Part shown: positions 44,461-53,278 of the stretch, piece by piece
How positions within the stretch are numbered: position 1 is the first letter of the stretch
Layout of the letters: every line of letters begins with the position of its first letter
NCBI GenBank assembly: GCA_963841405.1
Contig: CAWJCM010000007.1
Coordinates: forward strand, 434,001 to 498,000
From: DATBLE01 sp963841405
GTDB lineage: Bacteria; Actinomycetota; Thermoleophilia; Gaiellales; Gaiellaceae
DNA: 64,000 nucleotides
Direction of reading: 5' to 3'
Program-made: the position numbers and the translations under genes
The notes under the pieces: model-generated
Seen by the model: the letters and a program-made list of their open reading frames with translations, nothing else
What the model was told of the DNA's origin: nothing
Databases searched by the model: none

Positions 44461-45932
44461 TCGCCGCCGTCCCGCGCCCGCCGGTCGACTGGTTCTCGAT
44501 CTCGCCGTCACTGATCCTGCTAGTCGCGGCCGGGGCCTGCCTGATGGTCGCGGTGCTCGTCCCGCAGACGGCCCGGCGTGCGACCGCGGCGGCCACGACC
44601 GCCGCCGGCTTCGTGGGCGCCTTCGTCGCGGCGGTTCTCCTCTACGACAGGACGCCGATCGGGGTGAGCGTGTACCAGGACACGGTCCGGCGCGACCGCT
44701 TCTTCGCGCTGGCGGCGGTCATCCTCGCCCTCGTCGGCCTCGTCGCCGTGCTCGTCTCCTACACCGAGCACCGCCACGGCCTCGTCGCCGAGTACTACGC
44801 GCTGCTCGCCACGGCGGCGGCCGGGATGATGTTCCTGACCCAGGCGAACTCGCTGCTGACGCTGTTCCTCGGGCTGGAGTGGTTCTCGATCTCGCTGTAC
44901 ATCCTCTGCGCGATCGACTACCGCCGGGAGCGGTCGCTCGAGGCAGGCCTCAAGTACCTGATCGTCGGCGGGTTCGGCTCGGCAGTGCTCTTGTTCGGCT
45001 CGGCGCTCGTGTACGGCGCGACCGGGAAGTTGACCTTCGACGGGATCGGCGAGGCGGTCACGGCCGGCGGGCTCAGCGGCGACGCGCTGCTCCTGACCGG
45101 CCTGGCGATGATCATCGTCGGGCTCGGCTTCAAGGCCTCGGCTGCGCCGTTCCACATGTGGACGCCGGACGTCTACGAGGGCGCTCCGACGTCGGTGACC
45201 GCGTTCATGGCGGCCGCGACCAAGGTGGCGGCGCTGCTCCTCACCTTCCGGATCCTCGTCACCGCGTTCCCGCAGGAGGACGATCTCTGGACGGTCGCGA
45301 TCGCGGTGATCGCCGTCTGCTCGCTCCTCGTCGGCAACTTCGCCGCGCTCGTCCAGAAGAACCTGAAGCGGCTGCTCGCGTACTCGTCGATCTCGAACGC
45401 CGGCTTCATGCTGATCGCCGTCTCCGCGAACAGCGCCCTGGGCGGACGTGCTCTCCTCTACTACCTGATCCCCTACGCGGCGGCCTCGATCGGCGCCTTC
45501 GCCGTGGTCGCCGCCCGCGAGCGCGAGCTCGGCCACGACGTGACCGTCGACGACCTGGCCGGAATGGGCTGGGAGCGGCCGCTGCTCGGCGCGTCCATGT
45601 GGACCTTCATGCTGAGCTTCGCCGGCCTGCCGCCGACCGGCGGCTTCCTCGGCAAGTTCTACGTCTTCTCGGCCGCCTACGACCATGGCTGGCTCTGGCT
45701 CGTGATCGTCGGCGTGCTCGCCACCGCGGTCAGCCTCTACTACTACCTCAACGTGATCCGCGCGCTGTACCTGCGACCGAGCGCGGAGCTCCAGTTCGCC
45801 GCGGGCGGCCAGCCCCCGCGCGACTCGCTGCTGCAGCTGGGGACGGCCGCGTGCGTGGTGGTGGTGGTCGGCTCGTTCTTCGCGGTGCAGCCGCTGATCG
45901 ACCTCGCGGAGAAGGCGGTGGGCTCGCTCTAG
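44457..45932 (+). CDS. nuoN: NADH-quinone oxidoreductase subunit N
   Basis: 491 residues, third antiporter-like subunit. Conserved: LFLGLEWFSISLYILCAIDY, GLGFKASAAPFHMWTPDVYE, GAPTSVTAFMAAATKVAALL and LSFAGLPPTGGFLGKFYVFS. It is the last nuo gene. Its TAG shares CTAG with the stop of the convergent membrane-protein gene, so there is no room for a dedicated terminator. Confidence 0.96.
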   Translation: MIAAVPRPPVDWFSISPSLILLVAAGACLMVAVLVPQTARRATAAATTAAGFVGAFVAAVLLYDRTPIGVSVYQDTVRRDRFFALAAVILALVGLVAVLVSYTEHRHGLVAEYYALLATAAAGMMFLTQANSLLTLFLGLEWFSISLYILCAIDYRRERSLEAGLKYLIVGGFGSAVLLFGSALVYGATGKLTFDGIGEAVTAGGLSGDALLLTGLAMIIVGLGFKASAAPFHMWTPDVYEGAPTSVTAFMAAATKVAALLLTFRILVTAFPQEDDLWTVAIAVIAVCSLLVGNFAALVQKNLKRLLAYSSISNAGFMLIAVSANSALGGRALLYYLIPYAAASIGAFAVVAARERELGHDVTVDDLAGMGWERPLLGASMWTFMLSFAGLPPTGGFLGKFYVFSAAYDHGWLWLVIVGVLATAVSLYYYLNVIRALYLRPSAELQFAAGGQPPRDSLLQLGTAACVVVVVGSFFAVQPLIDLAEKAVGSL

Positions 45933-46321
45933 GACGAGAGCTGCTGCGTCGGCGCCGGACGCGCCAGCAGCCGCCGGATCGCCGGCAGCGACCCGATCAG
46001 CGCCTGGATCCCGAACACGACGAGGCACGCGATCAGGGCGGACACCGCCGCCCGGGGCACCGCACCCTCTGCGCGCAGCGGCGCACGCAGCGCCGCGGCC
46101 GCGAGCACCAGTAGCAGCGTGACGACGTGCAGCATCGCAACCGCTCTACGGTGGGGCAGCGCACCCGGCTGGAGCTGCTCCTCGACCGCGGCCAGGCCGG
46201 CGACGACGATCGCGGGCACGGTCGCGAGCAGGAGGTAGAACGAGAGCGTGGGGGAGCCGAGCGCGTCGGTGACGATCGAGAGCAGGACGAGCGCCACCGG
46301 GAGGAGCTCACGACGCGTCAC
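45929..46321 (-). CDS. Membrane protein, unknown function
   Basis: About 130 residues from GTG at 46321 (TRRELLPVALVLLSIVTDAL) with four hydrophobic segments: the N-terminal one, LSFYLLLATVPAIVVAGLAA, LHVVTLLLVLAAAALRAPL and AAVSALIACLVVFGIQALIG. An upstream in-frame ATG at 46384 would cross the start of the divergent gene and is less likely. No family recognised. Confidence 0.65.
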   Translation of the reverse strand: MTRRELLPVALVLLSIVTDALGSPTLSFYLLLATVPAIVVAGLAAVEEQLQPGALPHRRAVAMLHVVTLLLVLAAAALRAPLRAEGAVPRAAVSALIACLVVFGIQALIGSLPAIRRLLARPAPTQQLSS

Positions 46322-46359
46322 GGCCTGTAGCTTCGCCGTCCAGCCGGACGTTCCTTCGT

Positions 46360-46365
46360 TAGATT
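46360..46365 (+). promoter_or_regulatory. -10 element TAGATT (leaderless type)
   Basis: TAGATT ends six bases before the ATG at 46372. Confidence 0.5.
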
Positions 46366-46371
46366 CCGCCC

Positions 46372-47064
46372 ATGACCATCCCACTCACCTGGCTCGGACA
46401 TGCGAGCTTCCGGCTCGACAGCCCGGGCGGAAAGCGCATCTACGTCGACCCCTGGCTGACCGGGAACCCGAAGTGCCCCGAGGCGGAGCTGAAGCCCGAG
46501 CGGGTCGACCTGATCGCCCTCACACACGGCCACGGCGACCACGTCGGAGACACAGTCTCGCTGTGGAAGCAGTTCGAGCCACCCGTGATCGCGCTCGTCG
46601 AGCTGCGCGGCTGGCTCGCCGCCCAGGGTCTTCCGGAGGACATGACCCAGGCGCCGAACAAAGGCGGCACCGCGCACGTCGACGGGATCAAGATCACGCT
46701 GACCGACGCGAATCACTCGTCCAGCACGGAGGACGGAACCTATACCGGAGAGCCGGCGGGGCTCGTGGTCGAGCTCGAGGACGGCTTCAGGATCTACTTC
46801 GCGGGCGACACGAACGTCTTCGGCGACATGGCCCTGATCCGCCGGATCTACGAGCCCGACGTGGCCGTGCTGCCGATCGGCGACCACTTCACGATGGGCC
46901 CGCGAGAGGCGGCCGTGGCGCTCGAGCTCCTCGGGACAAACCGCTGCATCCCCTGCCACTACGGCACGTTCCCGCTCCTGGTCGGAACGCCCGATGAGCT
47001 GCGAGAGCTCGCGCCGGACGTCGAGGTGATCGCTCCCGAACCCGGCGAGACGGTCGAGCTGTAG
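46372..47064 (+). CDS. Metallo-beta-lactamase-fold hydrolase (UPF0173 type)
   Basis: 230 residues. Metal-binding motif HGHGDHVGD near residue 53, then LTDANHSSS, FAGDTNVF (Asp bridging ligand), LPIGDHFTMGP and PCHYGTFPLL (final His). This order is that of the UPF0173 family (YtkL-like), a stand-alone metal-dependent hydrolase of unknown substrate. It begins a run of tightly packed genes through the cupin-TPR gene. Confidence 0.9.
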   Translation: MTIPLTWLGHASFRLDSPGGKRIYVDPWLTGNPKCPEAELKPERVDLIALTHGHGDHVGDTVSLWKQFEPPVIALVELRGWLAAQGLPEDMTQAPNKGGTAHVDGIKITLTDANHSSSTEDGTYTGEPAGLVVELEDGFRIYFAGDTNVFGDMALIRRIYEPDVAVLPIGDHFTMGPREAAVALELLGTNRCIPCHYGTFPLLVGTPDELRELAPDVEVIAPEPGETVEL

Positions 47065-47340
47065 GTGCGCGAGCGCTGGCTCGGGGCCACGGGTCGCCGC
47101 GTTCCCGAGATCGCAGTCGACGGCGAGGTCGAGCTGCCCGACGACGTGCTCTGGCTCGAGCGGGCCGACGACGCAGCAGTCCACGAGGCGCATGAGGCAG
47201 GCAGAGCCGTTGCCGCCCACGCCGATACGCCCGCAGGCGTGAAGGAGGCGCTCGCCCGCCCGGAGGTCGCCTGCGTGCTCGTCCCGCGAGAGCGCCGCGA
47301 CCTGCTCGAGCTCGACCTGACCGCACTGACGTATGACTGA
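47065..47340 (+). CDS. Hypothetical protein
   Basis: 91 residues from GTG, starting on the base after the preceding stop and overlapping the next ATG by eight bases, so it is held inside a translationally coupled operon. Acidic, no Cys, no membrane segment. Reads as a small alpha/beta protein (VLWLERADDAAVHEAHEAGR, then VACVLVPRERRDLLEL). No family recognised. Confidence 0.65.
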   Translation: MRERWLGATGRRVPEIAVDGEVELPDDVLWLERADDAAVHEAHEAGRAVAAHADTPAGVKEALARPEVACVLVPRERRDLLELDLTALTYD

Positions 47341-48175
47341 AGTCGTCGCGACGTACTCGATCGTCGCGTGCGACCTCGAAGCGGGGCAGTGGGGCGTGGC
47401 CACACAGTCGAGGTTCCTCGCGGTCGGCTCGGTCGTGCCCTGGGCGGAGGCGAACGTCGGCGCGGTCGCCACCCAGTCGTACGCGAACCCGAGGTACGGC
47501 CCCGACGGGCTGCGGCTCCTCCGCGAGAGGCTGTCGGCCGAGGACGTCGTCGCGCGGCTGACCGAGGCGGACGAGGGGCGCGACCGGCGCCAGCTCGGGG
47601 TCGTCGATGCCCAGGGTCGGGCAGCCACGTACACGGGCAGCGGCTGCGACGCCTGGGCCGGCGGGCGCACCGGCCCGTGCTTCGCCGTGCAGGGGAACAT
47701 CCTCGTCTCCGGCGAGACCGTCGACGCGCTCGCCGAGACGTTCGAGGCGACCGCCGGCCGGCCGCTGGCCGAACGGCTGCTCGACTGCCTCGCCGCCGCC
47801 CAGGCGGCGGGCGGCGACAAGCGCGGCCAGCAGTCGGCGGCACTGCTCGTCGTCGAGCAGGACGCGGGCTACGCCGGGCTCAGCGACACGCTCGTCGACC
47901 TTCGCGTCGACGACCACACTCGCCCGATCGAGGAGCTGCGGCGCCTGTACGACATCCACGAGGCACTGTTCGGGCACACGCCGCGGGACGAGTGGGTCGA
48001 GGTCGACGAGGGTCTCTCGACCGAGCTGCGCGAGCGCCTGACGCAACTGGGGTACGACGAGGAATGGCCGGCGGCATTCATGCGTTGGTCCGGCAGCGAG
48101 AACCTGGAAGAGCGGGTCGACGGGGTCGAGCGGATCGACCCGGTCGTCCTCCGAGCCTTGAGGGAGGCGGGATGA
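47333..48175 (+). CDS. DUF1028 family protein
   Basis: 280 residues. The DUF1028 core is recognised from TYSIVACDLEAGQWGVATQS, AVGSVVPWAEANVGAVATQS, VVDAQGRAATYTGSGC and FAVQGNILVSGETVDALAE; the fold is of the Ntn-hydrolase type, with activity unproven. A C-terminal extension of about 70 residues (GYDEEWPAAFMRWSGSENLE) resembles the peptidoglycan-binding-like add-on seen in some members. Its stop overlaps the cupin start (ATGA). Confidence 0.88.
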   Translation: MTEVVATYSIVACDLEAGQWGVATQSRFLAVGSVVPWAEANVGAVATQSYANPRYGPDGLRLLRERLSAEDVVARLTEADEGRDRRQLGVVDAQGRAATYTGSGCDAWAGGRTGPCFAVQGNILVSGETVDALAETFEATAGRPLAERLLDCLAAAQAAGGDKRGQQSAALLVVEQDAGYAGLSDTLVDLRVDDHTRPIEELRRLYDIHEALFGHTPRDEWVEVDEGLSTELRERLTQLGYDEEWPAAFMRWSGSENLEERVDGVERIDPVVLRALREAG

Positions 48176-48816
48176 CGCAGGGGTACGAGGTCGCGCACGT
48201 GGACGAGCTGGACGAGCTGCCGATCAACCAGGCCGAGTTCGTCTGGCGGCCCGTGCGGCGGCGCTTCGGGATCAGCGCGTTCGGGACCAACGCGTACACG
48301 GCCAAGGCGGGCCAGCGCGTCGTCGAGGAGCACTTCGAGCAGGACGGCCACGAGGAGATGTACGTCGTGCTCCGCGGCCGGGCGACGTTCACGCTCGGCG
48401 AGGACGAGGTGGACGCGCCCGCGGGAACGATCGTCTTCGCCCGGCCGGGAACCAAGCGGGGAGCGATCGCCGCCGAGGACGACACAGCGGTCCTCGCCGT
48501 CGGCGCGAAGCCGGGCGTCGTCTTCGAGCCCTCGCCCTGGGAGGACATCTTCGCCGCCTTCTCCTACGCCGAGAAGGGCGACGTCGACCGGGCGCGGGAG
48601 ATGATCGGCGGCGCGATCGAGCGGCGGCCGGACGAGTGGCAGGGGCACTTCAACGCCGCCTGCTTCGAGGTGCTCTACGGCGACCGGGAGACGGGGATCG
48701 CGCACCTGCAGCGCGCACACGAGCTCGACCCGGAGCGCGTCGCCGAAGCGACGGCCAAGGACAGCGACCTCGGCGCCGTGCGCGACGACCCGCGCGTGTC
48801 AGCGATCGCCGGGTAG
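48172..48816 (+). CDS. Cupin domain protein with C-terminal TPR-like region
   Basis: 214 residues. Cupin motifs: EEHFEQDGHEEMYVVLRGRA (metal-binding His/Glu region) and PAGTIVFARPGTKRGAIA. The second half (FAAFSYAEKGDVDRAREMIG, HFNAACFEVLYGDRETGIAH) is a helical repeat of the TPR type ending ARDDP-like. A sensor or binding role is inferred. Last gene of the 46.4-48.8 kb operon, convergent with the dehydrogenase-like gene. Confidence 0.85.
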   Translation: MTQGYEVAHVDELDELPINQAEFVWRPVRRRFGISAFGTNAYTAKAGQRVVEEHFEQDGHEEMYVVLRGRATFTLGEDEVDAPAGTIVFARPGTKRGAIAAEDDTAVLAVGAKPGVVFEPSPWEDIFAAFSYAEKGDVDRAREMIGGAIERRPDEWQGHFNAACFEVLYGDRETGIAHLQRAHELDPERVAEATAKDSDLGAVRDDPRVSAIAG

Positions 48817-48863
48817 AAGCGCGGGAGAACCCATGGTTCTCCCGGATCGGTTGGGAGCGGGTG

Positions 48864-49595
48864 TCAGCGGTCTCCGGGGAGTCTGGCACCTGCCGCGAGG
48901 CGCCGCAGGGCCGGCACCGGGTCGTGCTCCGGCCTGGCGACGAGCAGCAGCGCGCCGTGCTCCTCGCCGGCGAGGGCGCCGACCAGCATCTCGAGGCCGA
49001 CGGCCAGGGCGAACGCCTTGTAGGCGCGGTCGCCGCCGAACGGGACGAGCTCCTCCGGCCGAGCGATCCCGGCGAGAACGTCGCCGTGGGTGACGCGGCC
49101 CATCGACACGTCGGCGACGAGGGGCGAGCCATCCGAGCTCGGCACGCCGATCGCGATCGGGTTCGTGCCGGCCAGCGGCGGACCGCCTTCGGGTGAGGCC
49201 AGGCGTTTCGGCGACGTCGTGGTCAGAACCGCTGCCAGCCCGCCCTCGGCAAGGCGGCGGACCCAGTAGCCGAGCGACCCGGTGGGGAAGCAGCGGAGGG
49301 CGACGACCACACGCGCGTCGGTGGGCGGGTCGGCGAGCACGGCGTCGCAGATCGCCGCCAGCGTCAGGTAGCCGAGCGCGCCCGCTCCGTCCCAGCGTTC
49401 GTAGCCGCGCTCGGCGACGATCCGTTCCGGGCGGGCAGACGGATCGACGTCCGCCAGCGTCTCCAACCAGTCGATGCGAGCGAGCCCGTGGCCCGTCTTG
49501 CCGCGACGCTCGGCGTCGACGAAGTGGTCGGCGAGCGTGGCCGCGTCGGCCTCGGAGAAGCCGAGGGCGCGGAGTCGCTCGAGCGGCGTGCTCAG
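48864..49595 (-). CDS. Malate/L-lactate dehydrogenase-like protein (Ldh_2 family) with CTG start
   Basis: 243 residues, shorter than the usual 330. NAD(P)-dependent family recognised by RRGKTGHGLARIDWL (catalytic His region), LAGTNPIAIGVPSSDGSPLV and the GGDRAYKAFALAVGLEMLVG block. The frame opens with CTG AGC ACG CCG, giving (M)STPLERLRALGF, and no ATG, GTG or TTG follows for about 50 codons. The CTG overlaps the mrp stop (CTGA), exactly as for the YCII gene. The loss of about 90 residues in the C-terminal half makes activity uncertain. Confidence 0.75.
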   Translation of the reverse strand: MSTPLERLRALGFSEADAATLADHFVDAERRGKTGHGLARIDWLETLADVDPSARPERIVAERGYERWDGAGALGYLTLAAICDAVLADPPTDARVVVALRCFPTGSLGYWVRRLAEGGLAAVLTTTSPKRLASPEGGPPLAGTNPIAIGVPSSDGSPLVADVSMGRVTHGDVLAGIARPEELVPFGGDRAYKAFALAVGLEMLVGALAGEEHGALLLVARPEHDPVPALRRLAAGARLPGDR

Positions 49596-50656
49596 CTCAG
49601 GACCGGCAGCGCCTTGAAGGTCTGCCGGCCGGCGTGGACCGCCTCGGCGATCCGGACGATCTCGCGTGACGTCTCCGAATCGGGCTCGGCCCAGACGAGC
49701 GGCTCGCCCTCGTCGCCGCACTCCCGCAGCCGCGCGTCGAGCGGCACCTTGCCCAGCAGCGGCGCTCCGATCTCCTCTGCGAGCCGCTGGCCGCCGCCCG
49801 TACCGAATACCTCAGAGGTCATGTTCTCGACCACCCCGATCAGCCGCATGTTCGTCTTCTGCGCCATCGTCGCGGCCCGCGACGCCACCTGCTGCGCCAG
49901 CGGCTGGGGCGTGGTCACTATCACCGCCTCGGCGCGCGGCAGCAGCTGGCCGAGCGAGATCGAGACGTCGCCGGTGCCGGGCGGCATGTCGACGAGCAGT
50001 AGGTCGAGCTCGCCCCAGTGGACGTCGGAGAGGAACTGCTCGAGCGCGCGATGAAGCATCGGCCCGCGCCACATCACCGGTGCGTTGTCGTCGAGGAAGA
50101 AGCCGATCGACATCAGCTTCAGGTCGTCCCTCACCGGCGGAACGATCATCTTGTCGACCACCACCGGCTTCTGTGCGATCCCGAGCATGTGCGGGATCGA
50201 GTGGCCGTAGACGTCCGCGTCGAGGACGCCGACGCGATGGCCGAGCACCGAGAAGGCGGCGGCGAGGTTCACGGTCAGCGACGACTTGCCGACGCCGCCC
50301 TTGCCGCTGCCGATCGCGAGCACTCGTGTGTTCCGGTCGACCGAGATCCCCTTGCTCCGATTCTCCACGCCGCCGCGCAGCTTCGTGGCCAACGCGGCCT
50401 TCTCGTCGGGGCTCATCACGTCGAAGCCGAGCCGTACGCGCTCGACCCCGGGCACCTTGCCCACATGCTCCACCACCTGGCTCTCGAAGCTCTCCCGGAG
50501 CGGGCACCCGGCGACCGTGAGCGCGATCGTCACGGACACGTCGCCGTCCGCGATCTCGATGTCGCGGACCATGTCGAGCTCGGTCACCGGCCGGCGGAGC
50601 TCCGGGTCGATGACATTCTCGAGCGCCTTCAGGATCGCTTCGCGGTCTGCCCCCAT
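49592..50656 (-). CDS. mrp: Mrp/ApbC-type Fe-S cluster carrier ATPase
   Basis: 354 residues. N-terminal MIP18/DUF59 domain (ILKALENVIDPELRRPVTEL, with Cys in VAGCPLRE), then a ParA-like ATPase with deviant Walker A SGKGGVGKSS near residue 116 and VDMPPGTGDVSISLGQLLP. The CxxC pair that bridges a cluster in many Mrp proteins is not present: the VENMT segment is followed by SEVFGTGGGQ. TACGCT lies seven bases before the ATG. Confidence 0.93.
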   Translation of the reverse strand: MGADREAILKALENVIDPELRRPVTELDMVRDIEIADGDVSVTIALTVAGCPLRESFESQVVEHVGKVPGVERVRLGFDVMSPDEKAALATKLRGGVENRSKGISVDRNTRVLAIGSGKGGVGKSSLTVNLAAAFSVLGHRVGVLDADVYGHSIPHMLGIAQKPVVVDKMIVPPVRDDLKLMSIGFFLDDNAPVMWRGPMLHRALEQFLSDVHWGELDLLLVDMPPGTGDVSISLGQLLPRAEAVIVTTPQPLAQQVASRAATMAQKTNMRLIGVVENMTSEVFGTGGGQRLAEEIGAPLLGKVPLDARLRECGDEGEPLVWAEPDSETSREIVRIAEAVHAGRQTFKALPVLS

Positions 50657-50663
50657 CGTTGCG

Positions 50664-50669
50664 AGCGTA
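50664..50669 (-). promoter_or_regulatory. -10 element TACGCT (leaderless type) for mrp
   Basis: On the minus strand it ends seven bases before the ATG at 50654-50656. Confidence 0.45.
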
Positions 50670-50696
50670 GCCGACAGCGGTTCGCGTGCGCCGCCG

Positions 50697-50825
50697 TCAG
50701 CCGGAGCAGAATGCCCGCGCCGCGAGCGCCTGAGCGTCGCCCAGGACGGATGCGCTCGAGGCCGCGGCCGGGAGGACGAAGGCAGCGAATGCAGCCGCCG
50801 CGGCGTTCCGTCTCGTCCCTGTCAT
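50697..50825 (-). pseudogene. Serine-hydrolase remnant, cassette copy A
   Basis: A 42-codon frame consisting of a signal peptide (MTGTRRNAAAAAFAAFVLPA) joined directly to ALAARAFCSG and a stop. The last residues match the C terminus of the beta-lactamase-family gene at 52066-53207 (TLAARAFCSG). The whole catalytic domain has been deleted. It is divergent from LuxR copy A with the same start-to-start distance (71 bases) as in copy B (72). Confidence 0.7.
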
Positions 50826-50857
50826 GTCCGCACGCCGAGCGTGCTCGGCCGGACGGC

Positions 50858-50886
50858 TTGTGTCCATCCGTAAATCGACGTATCTT
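50858..50886 (+). promoter_or_regulatory. Promoter of LuxR cassette copy A
   Basis: TTGTGT, 17 bases, TATCTT, ending nine bases before the GTG at 50896. About 33 bases here are almost identical to 53241-53274. The best -35/-10 pair of any leaderless-type start in the window. Confidence 0.75.
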
Positions 50887-50895
50887 CGAGAAGCC

Positions 50896-51475
50896 GTGAC
50901 TCGCCTCCGCGAGTCCGATCTCCGACAGGCACTCGCGTTCGTGCACGAGGCCGCGGCGATCGACGGCCCCGAGCCGTTCCCGCCGGCCGTGCTGGGCCTG
51001 CTGCGCGAGCTGGTGCCGTGCACCGCGGTCTCCTGGCACGCGTGGCGCGTCGAGGACGGCGAGCTCCGCATCCAGCTGTCCTCGACGGACGCCGACCGCA
51101 CCGCTGCGGTCTGGCAGGCGTATCCCGAGTACCGGCAGGAGGATCAGATTCCCGGTGGGTGTCCGGGAGTCGGCCGGTGCCCTCCGGTGATCGTCGGCCG
51201 GACGATCCGCCTGTCCGACCTGGTCGGTCGCCGCGCCTTTCGAGGCTCGGGCCTCTACGCGACCATCTGCCGACCGCTGGGCGTGGCTGACCCGTCGGGA
51301 GAGCGAGATTCTCGGACTGGTCGGTGAGGGGCTGTCGAACGGGGAGATCGCGGCCCGGCTCTGGATCTCGGCGGCGACCGTGCGCACCCACCTCGACAAC
51401 ATCTACGCGAAGCTCGGCGTGCACAGCCGAACGGCGGCGCTCGCACGGGTCCGGCCGTCTAGCCCGCCGCAGTGA
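50896..51475 (+). pseudogene. LuxR-family regulator, copy A, with internal deletion and frameshift
   Basis: The N-terminal sensor part begins TRLRESDLRQALAFVHEAAA and runs to YATICRPLGV. The frame then shifts, and the DNA-binding domain continues as LTRRESEILGLVGEGLSNGE, IAARLWISAATVRTHLDNIY, AKLGVHSRTAALARV and a stop at 51473-51475. Relatives have about 60-80 residues between these parts, so a deletion with frame loss near 51290 is likely. GTG start, leaderless promoter. The 3' end overlaps the convergent DUF1697 gene. Confidence 0.75.
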
Positions 51476-52016
51476 GATCAGCCACCGCCGTCACCGTTCG
51501 CCAGTTCCGCGTCGTCGCCGCCACGCCCAGCCGACGCTCCAGCAGCGCGTTCGACAGCTTGCTCCGGCCGTAGCCGTTCGGGAAGAACAGGTAGACGTCC
51601 TCGCCGGCGAGCTCGAACCGCTCGGGCTCGAAGCTCTCCTCCCTCAGCTTCCGGACCCGCTTCGCGTCGGGTCTCTTGGCGAGCAAGGTCACGTAGAGCG
51701 AGCTCTTCTTCGGCTTGAGGCGGTCGAACGGGCTGCCGGCAACGAGCCGCTCCAGCTGCTTGCCGTTCCTGATCACGACCGCGATGTCGAGGCCGAGCTC
51801 GCTCCGGATGCCCTGCTCGATCGCCTTCGCCAGCGGAGCGGCCCCGCGGTGGCTGCGGAAGACGACGTTGCCGCTCTGCACGTATGTGCGCACGTCCGTG
51901 CAGCCGAGCTCCTCGACGAGCGCGCGCAGGTCGGGCATCCGGATGCGCTTGTGCGCACCCACATTGACGCCGCGGAGCAGCGCTGCGTACGTGGTCGGGT
52001 GCGAACGGGCAGGCAC
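51459..52016 (-). CDS. DUF1697 family protein
   Basis: 185 residues: TYAALLRGVNVGAHKRIRMP, DLRALVEELGCTDVRTYVQS and GNVVFRS form the N-terminal block of DUF1697, and YLFFPNGYGRSKLSNALLER the C-terminal one. Known structures show an alpha/beta fold; function is unknown. Start is GTG at 52014-52016 with no good ribosome site. It lies between the two decaying cassettes and is itself intact. Confidence 0.88.
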   Translation of the reverse strand: MPARSHPTTYAALLRGVNVGAHKRIRMPDLRALVEELGCTDVRTYVQSGNVVFRSHRGAAPLAKAIEQGIRSELGLDIAVVIRNGKQLERLVAGSPFDRLKPKKSSLYVTLLAKRPDAKRVRKLREESFEPERFELAGEDVYLFFPNGYGRSKLSNALLERRLGVAATTRNWRTVTAVADLTAAG

Positions 52017-52065
52017 GGCTGGAGCGATCGGATCCGGGGAGAATGGAGAATAGAGCCCCCGGCCA

Positions 52066-53207
52066 GCCGGAACAGAACGCTCTGGCCGCGAGCGTGCGAA
52101 TCCTCACCCAGGAAAGCCGCGGCGCATCGAGGTTCACCATCAACGCCGCCACCCGGCTCCCGTCCGCGTTCGCCCACACGATGTTGCGGTAGCCGGCGAT
52201 GTCGCCGCTGTGGCCGTAGGCAACGCCGCAGCCAAGGCGCTCGATTTCGAGCCCCAGCCCGTACGGGGCGGAGTACTCGACGGGCACGCCCAGCTCGGTG
52301 TGAACTCCCCTGACCCTGGTCTTCATCGCCGAGAGCTGAGCCCGCGGGAGCAGCCGGGCCCCGAGCAACGCCGCATAGAAGCGGGTGAGATCGTCGGCGT
52401 CCGAGACGATCGCCCGGCGCCCCACCCATTCGGGGCGACGAGCGAGGTGGTGTCCAGCAGGCGACCCGCGGGGATCGGCAGGCCCGGGAGCCTACCGAGA
52501 TAGCCGTGCGCGACGCGACCACGAAGAGCGGTCTTCCTCGGATAGGAGGTCGAGTGGAGAGCGAGCGGCCCGAAGATCCGGCCGCGCAGCCGGCTGTCGA
52601 GCGATCTCCCGGTCACCGCCTCGACGACGAGCCCGAGAATGACGTAGTTCGTGCTCGAGTACGACCAGCCGGCGCCGGGCCGGAAGAGGGGCGAGTGGGC
52701 GACTGCGATCGCCACCAGCTGCCGAGGTGACCAGACCCGTCCCGGGCGGGCGACCCTCGCCTTGAAGTACCCCTTGTCGGCCTCGTAGTCGAACAGGCCG
52801 CTCGTGTGGTCGAGCAGCTCGCGCACCGTGATCCGCTGTCCCTGCGGCACCAGACCCGGGAGCCAGCGCTGAACCGAGTCCGAGAGCCGCAGCTTGCCCT
52901 CGGCGGCGAGCTGGAGGACAAGGGTGGCCACGAACGACTTCGTCACGCTCGCGACCCGGTAGCGCTCGCTCGGACGCATGGGCAACGGCGGCTGGAGCCG
53001 CGCCAGGCCGGCGGCTGCGCGGCGCACCGACGTCCGCGTGCGGACGACGGCCACCGCCCCCGGCGCGCCTGCCCGGACGAACTGCGCCACGATCGCCTGC
53101 AGTGTTCCTGGAGCAGGCGGAGCGGCGGCAGCGTGGGGTGTTGCCAGCGCCAGCATGACTGCGGCCAGCGCGGCGGCGTGACTGCTTCCGGACCGGACAA
53201 GCCTCAT
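52066..53207 (-). pseudogene. Beta-lactamase/penicillin-binding-type serine hydrolase, cassette copy B, frameshifted and stop lost
   Basis: Signal peptide (MRLVRSGSSHAAALAAVMLA), then a class C-type domain: SxxK nucleophile in VASVTKSFVATLV, tyrosine motif in WSYSSTNYVILGLVVEAVTG and DHTSGLFDY. At 52413-52415 one G (minus strand) is missing after NGWGAG; the sequence resumes one frame over as AIVSDADDLTRFYAALLGAR and contains the late HSGDIAGYRNI motif, ending ALAARAFCSG-like at 52066. The stop seen in copy A is TGG here. Possibly a secreted peptidase or esterase when intact. Confidence 0.75.
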
Positions 53208-53240
53208 GGTCGAACTCGCCCGAGCCTGCACCCGCCCGAC

Positions 53241-53269
53241 GGTTGTGTCCATACGCAAATCGACGTATC
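53241..53269 (+). promoter_or_regulatory. Promoter of LuxR cassette copy B
   Basis: TTGTGT, 17 bases, TATCTT, ending nine bases before the GTG at 53279; nearly identical to the copy A promoter. Confidence 0.7.
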
Positions 53270-53278
53270 TTCGAAGGA

